Source: Wyeomyia smithii
Lineage: Eukaryota; Arthropoda; Insecta; Diptera; Culicidae
DNA: 64,000 nucleotides
Reading direction: 5' to 3'
NCBI RefSeq assembly: GCF_029784165.1
Contig: NC_073694.1
Coordinates: forward strand, 46,843,674 to 46,907,673
This document shows positions 34,064-45,132 of this stretch, piece after piece; position 1 is the stretch's first letter, and each line of letters starts with the position of its first letter. A model generated the notes under the pieces. It was not told the DNA's origin and did no database searches. It worked only from the letters and a program-made list of their open reading frames with translations. The position numbers were made by a program, and so were the translations under genes.

Positions 34064-34185
34064 CGGTTTCAATTAATCGGATTAAGCCGGCTCATATATG
34101 CGCTGAAAGCCTTCTAGAACATCCTCAGGACGATCGACGTACATTAGTCACACCAAGTGGACACCGTGTTCGTTTCTTGGTGTAA
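34060..34185 (+). pseudogene. Out-of-frame tail of CsRn1-type pol
   Basis: The phase starting GTG ACG GTT reads VTVSINRIKPAHI and on to a stop at 34183-34185, as expected for the end of a gypsy-type integrase (the SxxRxKPAH pattern). It is separated from the main frame by a one-base difference at the A-run 34054-34058. Confidence 0.8.
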
Positions 34186-34186
34186 C

Positions 34187-34198
34187 TGGGGGGGCACA
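34187..34198 (+). promoter_or_regulatory. Polypurine tract of the CsRn1-type element
   Basis: A run of seven G (34188-34194) followed by CACA abuts the 3' LTR. It is short and G-rich, in the position expected for the plus-strand primer. Confidence 0.7.
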
Positions 34199-34372
34199 TG
34201 TGGCGATAGATTTTCCCCAGTCTATAAATTCAACCATCACTAACATTTCCATCTACAGAGTCTTCGAGTTGTAACCCTAAGCTACGGACGCGTGTTTGAT
34301 TGCTCAAAGATAATAAACTAAGATTTTCGATAAACGCCGCGTTTTTTATTCGTTGCAGCTCGCATTCCCACA
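34199..34372 (+). repeat. 3' LTR of the CsRn1-type element
   Basis: 174 bases, starting TG and ending CA, with one difference from the 5' LTR. It is followed by TACT, matching the four bases before the 5' LTR. Confidence 0.92.
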
Positions 34373-34899
34373 TACTCTTCTGGTATTTATTATAATAACA
34401 GTATTACAGGGCTAAAACTTGCTTTATTTCACACTGCTGATTGGCTTTGATGAAAACACAAGTGAGTTGTTTGTGGATTTATAGAGTATATGTTATTAAT
34501 ATCGTTTCTTAAACCAAGTCAGTGTACTAACAATTATCTGCCGTGTTGGTTCAAGTTTTAAATAATCCCACATTCTCTTTAGCTAGACAGCACGAGATTT
34601 ACTGGCTCGTATGATTTAAATTGAATTCTTGATCCGTTACTCTCAGTTTCACTTTTTTTGCATTATAAAGCAAATCTCGAAAAAAGGACGGAACCAGGCA
34701 TTGTCGTACCGGTCGCGAAAGCTCCACTAGACGCCACTGTCTATAGCTCTAAGGGGTCATTTATTTATAATGCCACGGAAAACTTGAAAAAAAAAAGAAA
34801 CCCTTCCTCTTCCCCTTGTCACAAATTGTCACAATTTCCTTGGCCCCTTTTTAATTATGTCACGTTTTCATCAAATTTAGTTATCATTAACTAAAAGTT

Positions 34900-35330
34900 T
34901 GAAAATGTGTAAAAAAATGCATTTTTTTAATTATAACAATTTTCTGAAAGAAAAAAAAGGTTGTAAAAGATTATTGGTAAGTCGAAGGATTCTATTGATG
35001 AAGTTGCAAATCGACGACAGGGAAACTCTAGGCAATAACTGCAATATTGGTCAAGTATTTCAGCAAGACAACGTAGCCGCTCATTCTATATGTGAACCGA
35101 CCGACAAATTGAAGAAATTGTGCTACGAATTGGTTCCCCACCCTCGGTATTCGACAAATTTAACCTCGAGCCTATTTCTGTTTTCCCAGTTGAAAATGTA
35201 TGCATTCGTCAGCAAAAGGAAACAGTTTTTAAAAAAAGCGGCACTTCAACCTCAATCTTCACATTCTGTTGTTGATTTGCCATTATCCAAACGCTTTCGC
35301 TCTTCAATATTTAACCAGGTTGTATGAGCT
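34900..35330 (+). pseudogene. mariner transposase C-terminal relic
   Basis: The + strand frame contains VFQQDNVAAHSICEPTDKLK, the second catalytic-Asp block of mariner transposases, then YELVPHPRYSTNLTSSLFLF, where the family has a HPPYSPDLAPSD pattern, and further QPQSSHSVVDLPLSKRF. The third catalytic Asp position is lost: the PDLAPSD stretch reads TNLTSSL. The N-terminal DNA-binding part is absent and no inverted repeats are visible. The frame itself is open for 142 codons. Confidence 0.75.
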
Positions 35331-36806
35331 GCCGCAGCTCAGGAAAGCCATTAAACCAAGTCAAGATGTTTCCTTTCAACAAGCCTCTTAAAATGCTACG
35401 CACTTACAAATCAAACTTACGGGTCCTCAATGTAGCAATAAGAATACGAGAACTTCCATGTTTTGCGTGCATTTTTATCGTGTCGATTCAAATCAACTAT
35501 TTAAGAACAGACACAGTTTGGAGCTTCTCGTAAAAAAAGCAAGTACTAGACATCTGAGAAGAGCTACAGTTCCTGTAGCGTAAGACTAAGGTCCTGAGGC
35601 GATTGCTATTCAATACTTATTATTGTTATTCCGCAAATTCTGAATCTTCAGATACGTTTATTACCGGGCGAAACAGATAAATGTTATTCGAAGTTAGTGG
35701 CTGTCCCTATTCCGGCGGAGAGAAATCAGTTTTACCTCAAAAAATGAAATTTAAACTCTTAGATGTTATAAGAATACTAAAGTGCACGAATTCGTCTGCT
35801 ACTTCAAAGATACCTCCATCTATTATAAACATAATTCTCCATAACATGTTTCCCCTAATAAAATTTGACACCGCATTAAAGTCTGTTATATCAGGATGAG
35901 ATTGCAAATTTATGTCCATGAACTTATTGGGAATTCACAGCTTCCCGAAAAATCGCAAAAATGATCTATAACAAAGGCTTTCCGAAAACGGCCTGTGAAA
36001 TAGGTTGCGGTAGAGATTTTCATACGCTTGATTGAGGAGCTTTGTGCTCCGATAACTGCTCCTTTCGGGTCAGTGGCTTCTCTTGTAGGCTGGGCATATG
36101 AGTGCATCTAAGCTGTCGCTGGCGAATCGTCTTTGATTCACACCTTTAAAATGATCTGACAGATTGCCTAAACAGCTGCTTGTTGGTTTTAGAACTTTTT
36201 ACAAACTCCTCCAAGATTGATAGATTTATATTTATTCAGGTTAGGCATAATTAGAATTAGTTAGAATTCGGCATTGAACGCACCGTGTAGTTGAACGCAT
36301 TCTGCGTGAGGCCCATTTTTGTTTAGACTACACCCTTTACACGTCCACTGTTATATAAATTGGGCAATATAAATAAAGTGGTTTTGATAACAGTAGTGCA
36401 GCTCCTATAAAATTGTCGAAATGAAACCCCTAGAAGAAACGACAAAAGTAAATAAATTGAAAATTGAACTTCAGTTAGTTTATTCAAAACAATTTACCGG
36501 TGTGATTACTCTCCCGAAGAAACTCCCCCTGTTGGATATCTGAATCACTGTTGCTGGCTACTGATTACTGTTGAGAGTCTCGGTCTCATCGCCTAACCGT
36601 TGGAAAGTTTTGGCATTTATTACTACGCTGTGATTTGGACGTTGGTCACAACAATATCTCATCCACCCTCCTCAATTTCTTTCCTATTCATTTAGACTGC
36701 TCTACCCTCTTCGCCATTCAACAACACCTGAAAATGTTGTTTCCGAATAGTGTTCCACGGCTTTTCTTCGCAGTTGTTTCAAATGAATCGCAGTTGTTTC
36801 AAATAA
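35331..36806. other. Intergenic stretch, no gene seen
   Basis: No frame resembles a known protein. Around 36340-36400 there is TATATAAATTGGGC followed by ATATAAATAAAG, which could be a promoter of a lost element, and 36525 has CCCCCTGTTGGATATCTG, which looks like a retroelement LTR start, but no partner was found. Confidence 0.35.
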
Positions 36807-37631
36807 ATCGCCGATGACCTGAAAATTTTCCGAATAATTAAGTCCATGTTGGATTGTATTTGCTTACAAAAAGATATCGATATCATTTCACGTTGGTGCA
36901 AAGGGAACGGGATGCGTGTGAACATCAACAAACGCAAGGTGATCACTTTCAGTCGCTGTCATAATTTGATTAGTCATCAGTACAACATCGACACAACTCC
37001 ACTGGACCTTGTGCGGTCTATCCGTGACTTGGGTGTCATGATCGGTTCCAAACCCCGCTTCAACCAACACATCTCCGGTATTACCGCTGAAGCTTTTTCG
37101 ATCTTCGGATTTATTCGCCGCAATGCTTCACAATTTACCGACCTGTACGCGCTTAAGGCACTATACTGTGCTTTAGTACGCAGTGTTCTGGAGTACGCTG
37201 CTCCCATATGGGCCTCGTACCATACCTCTCAAGTTATTCGCATTGAGCGAGTTCAAAAATGTTTTTTACGTTTTGTTCTTCGTCACCTACCGTGGAATGA
37301 CCCTGTACATCTGCCCGACTACTCGCAACGATGTCGTTTGATTGACCTGGAATTGCTGCCAACAAGACGAATAAAACTTCAACGATTGTTTGTTTTCGAC
37401 GTCCTAACGAACAAAATTGACTGCTCAGACCTTCTCCTGCTAATTCAAATGAATGTTCCTCAGCGCCAGTTGCGATACTGGACAATGATCTCCATACCCG
37501 GGCACAGGACAAGCTATGGTTAGAATAATCCGCTCAGTTCCTGCCTAAGAGGATTCAATGACGTCAGTGATTTATTTGACTTTAACTTGACCAAAAATAG
37601 TTTTAAAAATAGAATTAAAAATAGAGCATAA
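36807..37631 (+). pseudogene. Jockey-superfamily LINE reverse transcriptase C-terminal relic
   Basis: The frame opens just after a stop with IADDLKIF (36807-36830), the catalytic ADD block, and continues as DIDIISRWCKGNGMRVNINK, then LGVMIGSKPRFNQHI, LYCALVRSVLEYAAPIW and GHRTSYG. A single TAG (37521-37523) interrupts the frame; it then continues NNPLSSCLRGFND to a terminal stop at 37629-37631. Upstream parts of the reverse transcriptase and the endonuclease are missing, so this is a 5'-truncated copy. Little decay apart from the one stop suggests moderate age. Confidence 0.8.
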
Positions 37632-37711
37632 GACAAACCAGTCTGTACGATGTGATCGAAGACGATGAAAAAATAAACAAATGACAGAGATCGGCACTGT
37701 TGATAGCTTCT

Positions 37712-37919
37712 TAATAAGAAACCGATTTGGCTGTGATAAGATCGGATAACCTGAGAAATACTACGGAGTAAAGTTAGCACGTTATATTATAGGAACGATA
37801 GTTTTAGGTTAGATGAAAGAATATTATAATAGTGACATTTGCTCAAAAGGGGTTCCGACACAACGTCGAATAAGGGGTTACAAATGTATGTCAAATAGAG
37901 GAATTGCCACTCTTCAACA
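37712..37919 (-). repeat. 3' LTR of the copia element
   Basis: On the - strand it begins TGTTGAAGAGTGG and ends TTCTTATTA, an unusual end that lacks the normal CA. The purine stretch GAGCAGGGA precedes it on the - strand and is the likely polypurine tract. Confidence 0.88.
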
Positions 37920-38059
37920 TCCCTGCTCAATTCCGGCAATCCTTAATCCAAGCATCTCTCGCAGCTTAACAAACGTAGAAGTTGGTAAACCCTTCGTTAG
38001 AATATCCGCCTGCTGATCGACCGAAGGGACTTACTCAATCCGAATGATTCCTGCCTTAA

Positions 38060-39370
38060 CTAAGTCACGAATGAAGTAGCTGTACACAGAGCGACGAACT
38101 CCGCCTCAGTTGAAGAGAGCGATACGGTCGGCTGTTTACGTGTAAGCCAAACGCTCGTGCTTTCAAAAATCTTGAACAGATACCCTGTCACAGATCGTCG
38201 ATCGTTAACGTCATTCGCCCAATCAGCGTCGCTGAACGCCGTCAGGACAGCCTCTCGATCATCTCCACGAAACTCTAACACCAGATTTAGCGTCCCTTCC
38301 ACATTCCTAAGGATCCTCTTCAGGTGGATCCAGTGCTCCTCCGTCGGACAGCTTTGATACTGACTCATCAAGTTCACGGATGCGGACAAGTCTGGTCTGC
38401 TAGCGAGGGTGACGTACATCAAGCAACCCACTTGTTCGCGGTAGGGCTTGTCAGTACGCTGACCCTCTTCACCATTGCGTAGTTTCAGATGACATTCAAT
38501 TGGCGTGAACACTAGTTTACAGTCGTCCATCCCGAATCGTTTCAGCAAACCCTTTAAATAATTCTGTTGGTCGATTCGCATTACTCTTCCGTCCACGTCG
38601 CGCTGTATGCGCATCTCCAGGAAACAGCTCACCGCATCAAGATTCACCATTTCAAATTCCTTTGATAGCAGACTTTTCACCGTTCGTATTCCCTTCAGGT
38701 TGTGACCGATGACGAGTATATCGTCCACATAGAGGACAAGAAAAACTTTCTCTAGCCCAGAACTCCGGATGTAAAGACACGGATCGTTGTCACTGCGCCT
38801 GAATCCAATGCTGGTGACGGATTGATGAAACCGTTCATTCCAGGCCCGCGAAGCTTGCTTCAGGCCATAAATGGAACGGTTAAGCCGACACACCAGATCG
38901 TCTCCCTGCTGAAATCCGTCCGGTTGGACCATATAGATTTCCTCTTCCAAATTACCATTTAGGAAGGCGGTCCTCCGCACGTCCATCTGATGCACAAGTA
39001 GCCGTTCCTGATTCGTTTTTGCCAGTACTGCTCTCAAAGTGTTCAACCTGGCCACCGGTGCATATGTTTCGGTGTAGTCATACCCGTAGCGCAGAGTGAA
39101 CCCACGGGCCACTAACCTTGCCTTATAACGGTCCGGTTCTCCATTTGCACCAGACTTAATTTTGAAAACCCATTTACAGGAGATTTGATTCCTTCCAGCA
39201 GGCAGCTTCGTTAGCACCCAGGTTTGATTGCGATTCAACGAGTTCATATTTTCATCTTGCACGGCCGCTTGCCATTTTGGCCAATCATCACGCTTTCGCA
39301 TTTTTTTTATAGTGTCCGGAAAATCCTGTATAAATCCGATAGCACTCATGGCAAATCCTGCAAAGTCCAT
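38060..39370 (-). pseudogene. copia reverse transcriptase and RNase H, truncated
   Basis: The 436-residue frame contains WVFKIKSGANGEPDRYKARL, the polymerase motif A region, YVDDILVIGHN near residue 217, and the RNase H start FSDADWANDVNDRRSVTGYLF and SSTEAEFVAL. It closes after CTATSFVT. The next recognisable piece, GIIRIE and QQADILTKGLP at 37985-38050, is already close to the end of the protein, so about 45 residues of RNase H are deleted. Upstream of 39370 a frameshift and a TAG separate it from the integrase frame. Confidence 0.88.
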
Positions 39371-39450
39371 GTCGAAATCCTTCTACCAGACGGGGGGTTG
39401 ACGATTGCGACGAGTCCGATCAGCCGATCCCTGCTGCGCACCAATAGGTT

Positions 39451-40812
39451 CTACTTCACCGATGGTTCTTCCATTTCCACCAATGCTTCCTCGTCTTCCA
39501 CCGATGCTTCTTTTTCTCCCAGCGATGCTTCCTCTTCTTCGTCAGTAGCACTGTTGAATGATTCATTCGACTCGCTGCGACAGATCGGAAAACCACTGCT
39601 CTCCAATTGCAGCCCATCTTTACCAACGGCTCCTTTACTAATCTTGCCACCGATGTTCTCATCGAAAACAACATCACGGACGATTTTCACCTTCCTATCT
39701 CTTGGATCAAAGATACGATACCCATTTTTAGCGTAGCCGACGAAAACACCCTTCCATGATTTGCTGTCGAGTTTCTTTTTGTACTCCTTTGGAATGTGAC
39801 AGTGAGCAGTGCACCCAAATATGCGCAAGTTGGAAATATTTGGTTTGAGTCCACTCCATAATTCGCACGGTGTTTCGACCTGTTCCAATGCACTTTCCGG
39901 GCTTCGGTTCGTTAAATAAGCAGCAGTTTCAATGGCTTCACATCAAAATCTCTTGCTGACGCCGGAGAGAACGAGCATCGAGCGAGCCTTTTCGACAAGG
40001 GTACGGTTCATGCGCTCACTCCGGCGTGTAGGGCTCTGCTCCGGCGTGTAGGGCACTGTGTACTCCACCTGAATTCCTTTCTTACGGCAGAACTTCATGA
40101 ACGAACCCCGGTACTCGCCACCGTTGTCACAGCGAACACGGGAAACTCGCCTCTCGAACTGCGCTTCCACGATGGCAATGTACTCCTCGAAGCACTCTAA
40201 CACTTTATCCTTCGTCGCAATGGGATACACTTTTACGAACCGACCCCAGTCATTTATGAAGCTAACGAAATACTTCGCCCCATTGTGACTCACAGGAGTG
40301 ACTGGCCCGCAAACGTCTGTATGCACCAGATCTAGAATTCGCGTCGACCGTTTTCCGACGTGTCCCCTTTCGAAAGGCTTCCGGGTCTGCCTACCTTCGA
40401 CGCACGATTCACAAATCACGGTAACATCGCTATCTCTTGACTTTGATGTTTTGTTCATTCCATCGACCATGCCGGTTTCCATAAGACACGTAAGGTTCTT
40501 CTGGCTCAGGTGGCCATAACGGCGATGCAAGAGTTCATCACAAATACGCACTTCACCACACGAGTATAGAGATTTTGCATCTATCACTCTTCCGCCCGCA
40601 TAGAACTCAAGTTCATACAGTAGATTTCCACGCTTGCCGATCGCGAGTACCTCCGAGCCTTTAAAAAATTTTACCGTTCCGCTTTGGAAAGTCACCGACA
40701 TTCCCGCACCTTCAACCATTCTTACTGAGAATAGATTGAACCTTGCTTCTGGTACGAAAAGTACGTCTTTCACTTCGCACGCGATCTTCTTCTCCCCAAC
40801 AACGGAATTCAC
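39451..40812 (-). pseudogene. copia integrase, broken
   Basis: 40812-39943 carries the end of protease/linker, the zinc finger (HRRYGHLSQKNL, then CESCVEG), and catalytic Asp residues in LVHTDVCGPV and VRCDNGGEY. The catalytic Glu region reads YTPEQSPTRRSERMNRTL, where the usual NGVA block has been replaced by a partial copy of the neighbouring sequence. A TGA at 39943-39945 replaces what is normally a Trp codon (RF-stop-CEAIETAAYLTNRSP), after which the same frame continues to 39451. The tail is acidic and repetitive (EEEASLGEKEASVEDEE). Confidence 0.85.
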
Positions 40813-41876
40813 GACGATAGTTCCCGCGCAACGATACTTTCACCATCTTTCACAATAGCAATGGTCATCGGACGATTAAGTCGTTTTAGCTTCACAAACA
40901 GGTCCCGATTGTTCGCTATGTGTTCAGACGCACCCGAATCTACGAACCACTGGATCTTTTTCATCGCATTAGGATTTCCGACATTAACAAAACACACGCC
41001 CTTGCTTTGTTCCGAGAAGCGGGCAGTTACAGGTTTCTTTTTCTTTTCAGGACACACTGACGCTTTATGGCCAATCTTTCGGCAGTAGAAACACTTTATT
41101 TTCTTCTCCTTTCCGGCGGACTTCCTTTTGAAACTAGTTGCAAACGCCGCCGGCTCCCGTTTCGATATACCACTTGCACCATCGACTGAACTTTGCTTAA
41201 TTTCCTGATCTAGCAGCCGACATTTCGTGAATTCCAGCGTAAGCGTTTCTTCCGGCAGTGACTCCATCGTAGCAACAACAGTTGTATAATAATCGCCTAG
41301 ACTCAGCAGCAATCCACACACAACATCGACGTCTTCCAGCACCGCTACAATGCCACGCAGCTGCCGGACAAGCGATTCGTACCGCAGGAAATGCTGCTGC
41401 TATGGTCCGCCTTCGTAACTCAGCTCCTTTAACTGCCGACTGAGGTGCATTCTTTTCGCAACATTTTTGCGCTCGAATACACGCGAAAGAGCATTGCAGA
41501 TAGCCTTCGGAGTGGCATGCCCCTGCCCGTACTCGATCTGGCTGTCGCTTATTCGGGAGACGATAAGGGATTTACATTTGCGTTCCCTCTTATTCTCCTT
41601 TTCCAGCTCCTTCTTTTTCTGTGCCTTTTCCTCTGCTTTGTCCTCCTCCTTGACGACTAACTCCTTCTCCTGTTCCCGTACTTCCGTCGTGATGAGATCC
41701 AGTAGGTCATATTCGTCCAGAACTACTTCCATCCGATACTTCCACGTGGAATAGTTGGTCCCGTCAAAGAGATGTACACGATGCAGATCTTTTTCCTGCT
41801 CCATTTCACACATGTTTGCCTTTTCCGGAAAGCGAAAACACTTTTGAACTGATAAATCGCGTTGGCCTGGGCCCAT
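40809..41876 (-). pseudogene. copia gag and protease, broken
   Basis: The first part (41876-41400) contains LFDGTNYSTWKYRMEVVL, the start of copia-type gag, and a K/E-rich helix (residues about 70-100). The first Met overlaps the primer site, so the true start is probably a later Met (MCEMEQEKD or MEQEKD). A TAG at 41400-41402 interrupts the frame, which then continues through LPEETLTLEFTKCRLLDQE, a CCHC knuckle CFYCRKIGHKASVC and the protease active site WFVDSGASEHI. It ends after a one-base frameshift near 40822; the next piece is in another phase. Confidence 0.85.
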
Positions 41877-41880
41877 AACC
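41864..41880 (-). promoter_or_regulatory. copia primer binding site (half initiator-tRNA-Met)
   Basis: GGTTATGGGCCCAGG on the - strand directly follows the 5' LTR. Drosophila copia uses the same type of internal initiator-tRNA-Met site. Confidence 0.8.
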
Positions 41881-42089
41881 TAATAAGAAACCGATTTGAC
41901 CGTGATAAGATCGCATAACCTGAAAAATACTACGGAGTAAAGTTAAGCACGTTTTATTATAGGAACGATAGTTTTAGGTTAAATAAAAGAATATAATGAT
42001 GTTGACATTTGCTCAAAAGGGGTTCCGACACAACGTCGAATAAAGGGTTACAAATGTATGTTGAATAGAGGAATTACCACTCTTCAACA
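41881..42089 (-). repeat. 5' LTR of the copia element
   Basis: Matches 37712-37919 along its whole length with about 93% identity by eye. Both copies share the unusual terminal TTATTA, which therefore belongs to the family and is not a mutation of one copy. Confidence 0.88.
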
Positions 42090-42182
42090 CTTCTCGTGTC
42101 GTGCTCAGGCAAGCATACCTTCGCTTCCGTAAGAGGCGTTTGCAGAGCTTTCCTTTCATGCATCGGGAAAATCTCTTTTTGG

Positions 42183-42620
42183 CTACCTTACTCTGGCCTT
42201 CACCTTTATCTGGCGTGTTTTCATAGTGTTCTGCAGCTGTAAAATGAATGATCCATGCCTAGCTAGTAAGTCAACCTCCTCACTCCACCTCTTTTTCCTG
42301 GTGAAACGTCCCTGTGTCACAATGTTACTCCAACAAACTCGGTGCATGGCAGCTTGTTTCCAACTCCACAGTTCCAAGATCTCGCTCTATCGGATCCAAC
42401 TACTTAGCTTGTTGCACACCTTTACGTTTTGTATCGGCCGGATTCGATATGAACACTATTTTTGTCGCAGAGTTGCGATAGCTCGCTCGAAAACGGCCAG
42501 TACTTTCAAGCCCTCCTCAAGCATTGTCCATGTTTCGTGCCCGTGAAGGACTACCGGTCTCACAAGCGTCTTGCTCATGGTGCACTTGTAACGGATACGA
42601 AGTTTACCAGACCTTATTAG
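42183..42620 (-). pseudogene. RTE-clade LINE C-terminal relic
   Basis: On the - strand the region begins with KCTMSKTLVRPVVLHGHETW and MLEEGLKVLAVFERA, the motif after the catalytic domain of RTE reverse transcriptases, and continues to WKQAAMHRVCWSNIVTQGRF and KKRWSEEVDLLARHG near the C-terminus. Stops and frame changes are present. Confidence 0.75.
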
Positions 42621-42675
42621 TATATATTAATATATCCAATAACCCTGAACCTATTCAAGGCAGTTTGCATCTCTT

Positions 42676-42920
42676 TTGCAGGGATTTTCTTCAGCACCCG
42701 AATAGCGTCTGAATAGCTGCAATTTTAATTGTTTTTTTTTTCTTCGTTTGATGTTTATTCAAAGATTTTTCGGTGTTGATTGGAATATTATGTATTCATA
42801 AAACAGCTAGTTAATCAGATTTTTCGTTATAGTCATTGAAATTGTTGATATTTATCACAACTCAGGAGGAGGCCCGTAAACCGTTTATTGGTTGTTTAAA
42901 GTTTGCTTTTTTTTAATACG
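42676..42920 (+). repeat. Dispersed repeat, copy 1 (partner at 61868)
   Basis: GATTTTCTTCAGCACCCGAA and the rest of the block recur at 61868-62100 with substitutions (for example AATAGCGTCTGAATAGCTGC here, AATAGCGTCCGAATAGCTTC there). No coding content. Confidence 0.7.
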
Positions 42921-43875
42921 GTCGATAGAATATTTCACCTGGGAATGACCTCTTTGGACTATTTAAGAGCATGCTTCTGCTCGAACCAAGCAGTTTACTA
43001 GTGGATGACCACTTAGTAGCAGCGGGTAGCAGCAGTAGCGAATCGCAGTAAAAAATGGCAGAAGCGGATAGGAAGCAGCGGCATATCTGATCACTGTTGC
43101 AAGAGGTTGGCTTGCTGCGAACTGGATCGACCAGCAGCGAGCAGAGCTGCAGTAGGCGGAGTTTTTTTTGCTATCTTCCATGGCAGATGGACCAACAGAG
43201 TCATTTGGGTCTATTATTATTAGAACTTTTGAACACACGTGATAGGTAAACCATGGATCATGCAATAAGTAGATTAAAAAAAAATTCCGGTACGTGCGAA
43301 GAAATAATATCCTTTTTTACACAGGACCAGATTTAAGTGCTGGGTGCCCAGGGCAGATTACTTTTTATCTATACTAGGGGGGTCCTCGAGTTGGAGAGGG
43401 CAGAAGCATTTGCCCCCATTGCGCCCTCTTCCACCCCCCTTATACCCGGATCTGCATCTACAGGACGTATGGTATGCACTGTTGTTGCAGCATTTTCTAC
43501 CATTTTCAGAACTCCATCAGCTACTATGTTGTCCTTATAATAATACCCGCGAGTGGAAGAAAAATCTTAACTAATTTCCAATTAAATGACATCACAATGT
43601 TCAACACAGTTTCCTTTAATCTCAGTCAAAATAAAAACATATCGATCATATTCCCAAACCTATGGCAAGAAGTACATTGACATAAGACAGGCTGTCTTAA
43701 TTCTACGCTGAACTGGCAACCGTGATTTATGAACAACCTATCCAACTCTTTCGTATAAGTTATCAACTACGAATGTTTTACTATCTATCTCTGTGTTCTG
43801 ATGTGTACTTTCGATCAACAATTAGTTTCACTGCAGTTGATGCGTGTAAATCGGATGGGAAGAAAAATATCACTT

Positions 43876-44296
43876 ATATAGCCAGAGACACAATTATGGG
43901 TCACTTTTGGCATTCAAAATCATTAAGTCTATGAAATCGTCAACATAACGCAAGATATTTTATTGTTGTAAAAGCTTGATAATAAATTTTATTCAGTCTT
44001 GATGCATAATCATGTAAAAGTAATAAAAAAAGCCAAAATATGGAAGGACACACAATTGTGCACCGCAAAATTTAACATTACTACTATTATGGGTCACTTC
44101 ACTTATTGCACCGAGCAGAATTATAGTTTATAGTGACATTTTCAACTTTAAAACATTTTAATCGTATAGAAGAGGTTACAAGTGAGTTATAAAAAAATAT
44201 CAATGTTATGAAAATTGTTCAGTTTCGTGAGAATAGACGTATTTGCGTAAAAGTGACCCATAATTGTAACTGACCCATAACTGTAGAGGCACTGTA
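43876..44296. mobile_element. Probable MITE with ATTATGGGTCAC ends
   Basis: Both ends contain ATTATGGGTCACTTTT (43889 onwards, and inverted before 44275), and the right end finishes GGCACTG followed by TA. Its left end is imprecise. It lies between the two RTE pieces and may have split that relic. Confidence 0.45.
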
Positions 44297-44349
44297 AATT
44301 GGGTACAAAATTATGCCTGCTATTCTGATGCATGATTGGAAATCGTCAA

Positions 44350-44470
44350 GAATCGCACAAATCCGTTTATTTTTTCTTCTGAGAATCCATGTTCAAGTAT
44401 AGATCTTCATAACACGTTGCGCTTAGCTGAGTCATACGCCGTATTGAAGTTTATGAATAAATGAGTCTTC
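44350..44470 (-). pseudogene. RTE-clade LINE reverse transcriptase motif A fragment
   Basis: The - strand reads LFINFNTAYDSAKRNVL, a stop, then RSILEHGF, which fits the FIDFKAAYDSxxRNxLW block of RTE reverse transcriptases. It is oriented with the piece at 42183-42620 and upstream of it, so the two are probably one interrupted copy. Confidence 0.6.
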
Positions 44471-45132
44471 AGGTTTACTTCTTTGAATTCACAGCCTATC
44501 CATCTTCCTCAAGTCCACTTCTGTTCCTTTCGACAGCTCTACTGGTTGGTTATTCGCTGTTTAACATTACCTCAATATGTAGTTTTCAGCGCAAGCCCAT
44601 TACCGTCTCGTCGGATATCAGGTTCCACTCCCAATCCGCAGTAACCAATAAGCAAACGTGAGTCTAATTGGTTACCTTCGTTACCTTACGTCATCGTAAG
44701 TTGTTGGAATACGAGCTGTAGCCAACAAATTTGATCTGAAGTAGCTTTATTTTCAGGCAAACAAAAAACGTGTTTATGGAAAAACTAGTGGTTGGCCATT
44801 GCCTAGCTGATGAATCATTCCTCTCATCTCTTTTGATTCTACAGTGACCAGAAAATCGGTACGAATAGACCCAGTTATTTGTTACCAGCAGTCAGAACGA
44901 GAGAATGGATTTCTACACTGGTTCGCATATTATATTATAGCATATAGTTCGCCTGGAATGCTTTTGGTCAGTTCGATGAGGAAGAATTTAAGAGTTTCCA
45001 GACAACGACCGAACAAGATTTATGTAAGTCACAGACACATCAACCACATACAACTAGCTAGACTCTTACAATTGTGAATAAGTTTAAGAATCAAAACAGC
45101 CACTATTCGTTAATAAACACCCACAGTTTCCC

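Larger units (their letters stand above)
30084..34372 (+). mobile_element. Ty3/gypsy LTR retrotransposon, CsRn1 type, nearly intact
   Basis: A 4289-base element flanked by a TACT duplication (30080-30083 and 34373-34376). It has two 174-base LTRs, a primer site complementary to the 3' end of tRNA-Trp, gag with a CHCC motif, pol with protease, reverse transcriptase, RNase H and integrase, and a G-rich polypurine tract before the 3' LTR. tRNA-Trp priming together with the CHCC gag motif points to the CsRn1 clade. No envelope gene is present. The LTRs differ at one position, so the insertion is recent. Confidence 0.92.
37712..42089 (-). mobile_element. Ty1/copia retrotransposon, complete with LTRs but mutated
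   Basis: A 4378-base element on the - strand, flanked by a CTTCT duplication (37707-37711 and 42090-42094). The LTRs are 208 and 209 bases and differ at about 15 positions plus one indel, so the insertion is clearly older than the CsRn1-type copy. The primer site GGTTATGGGCCCAGG lies next to the 5' LTR and is the copia-type half-tRNA initiator-Met site. Gag and pol are recognisable but contain stops, frameshifts and a deletion. Confidence 0.92.

Noticed and set aside
30084..34372. Insect errantivirus or retrovirus
   Set aside because: No envelope frame lies between pol and the 3' LTR; primer site and gag motif fit a CsRn1-type retrotransposon.
36525..36560. LTR start of a further copia element
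   Set aside because: CCCCCTGTTGGATATC looks suggestive but no second LTR, primer site or coding sequence accompanies it.
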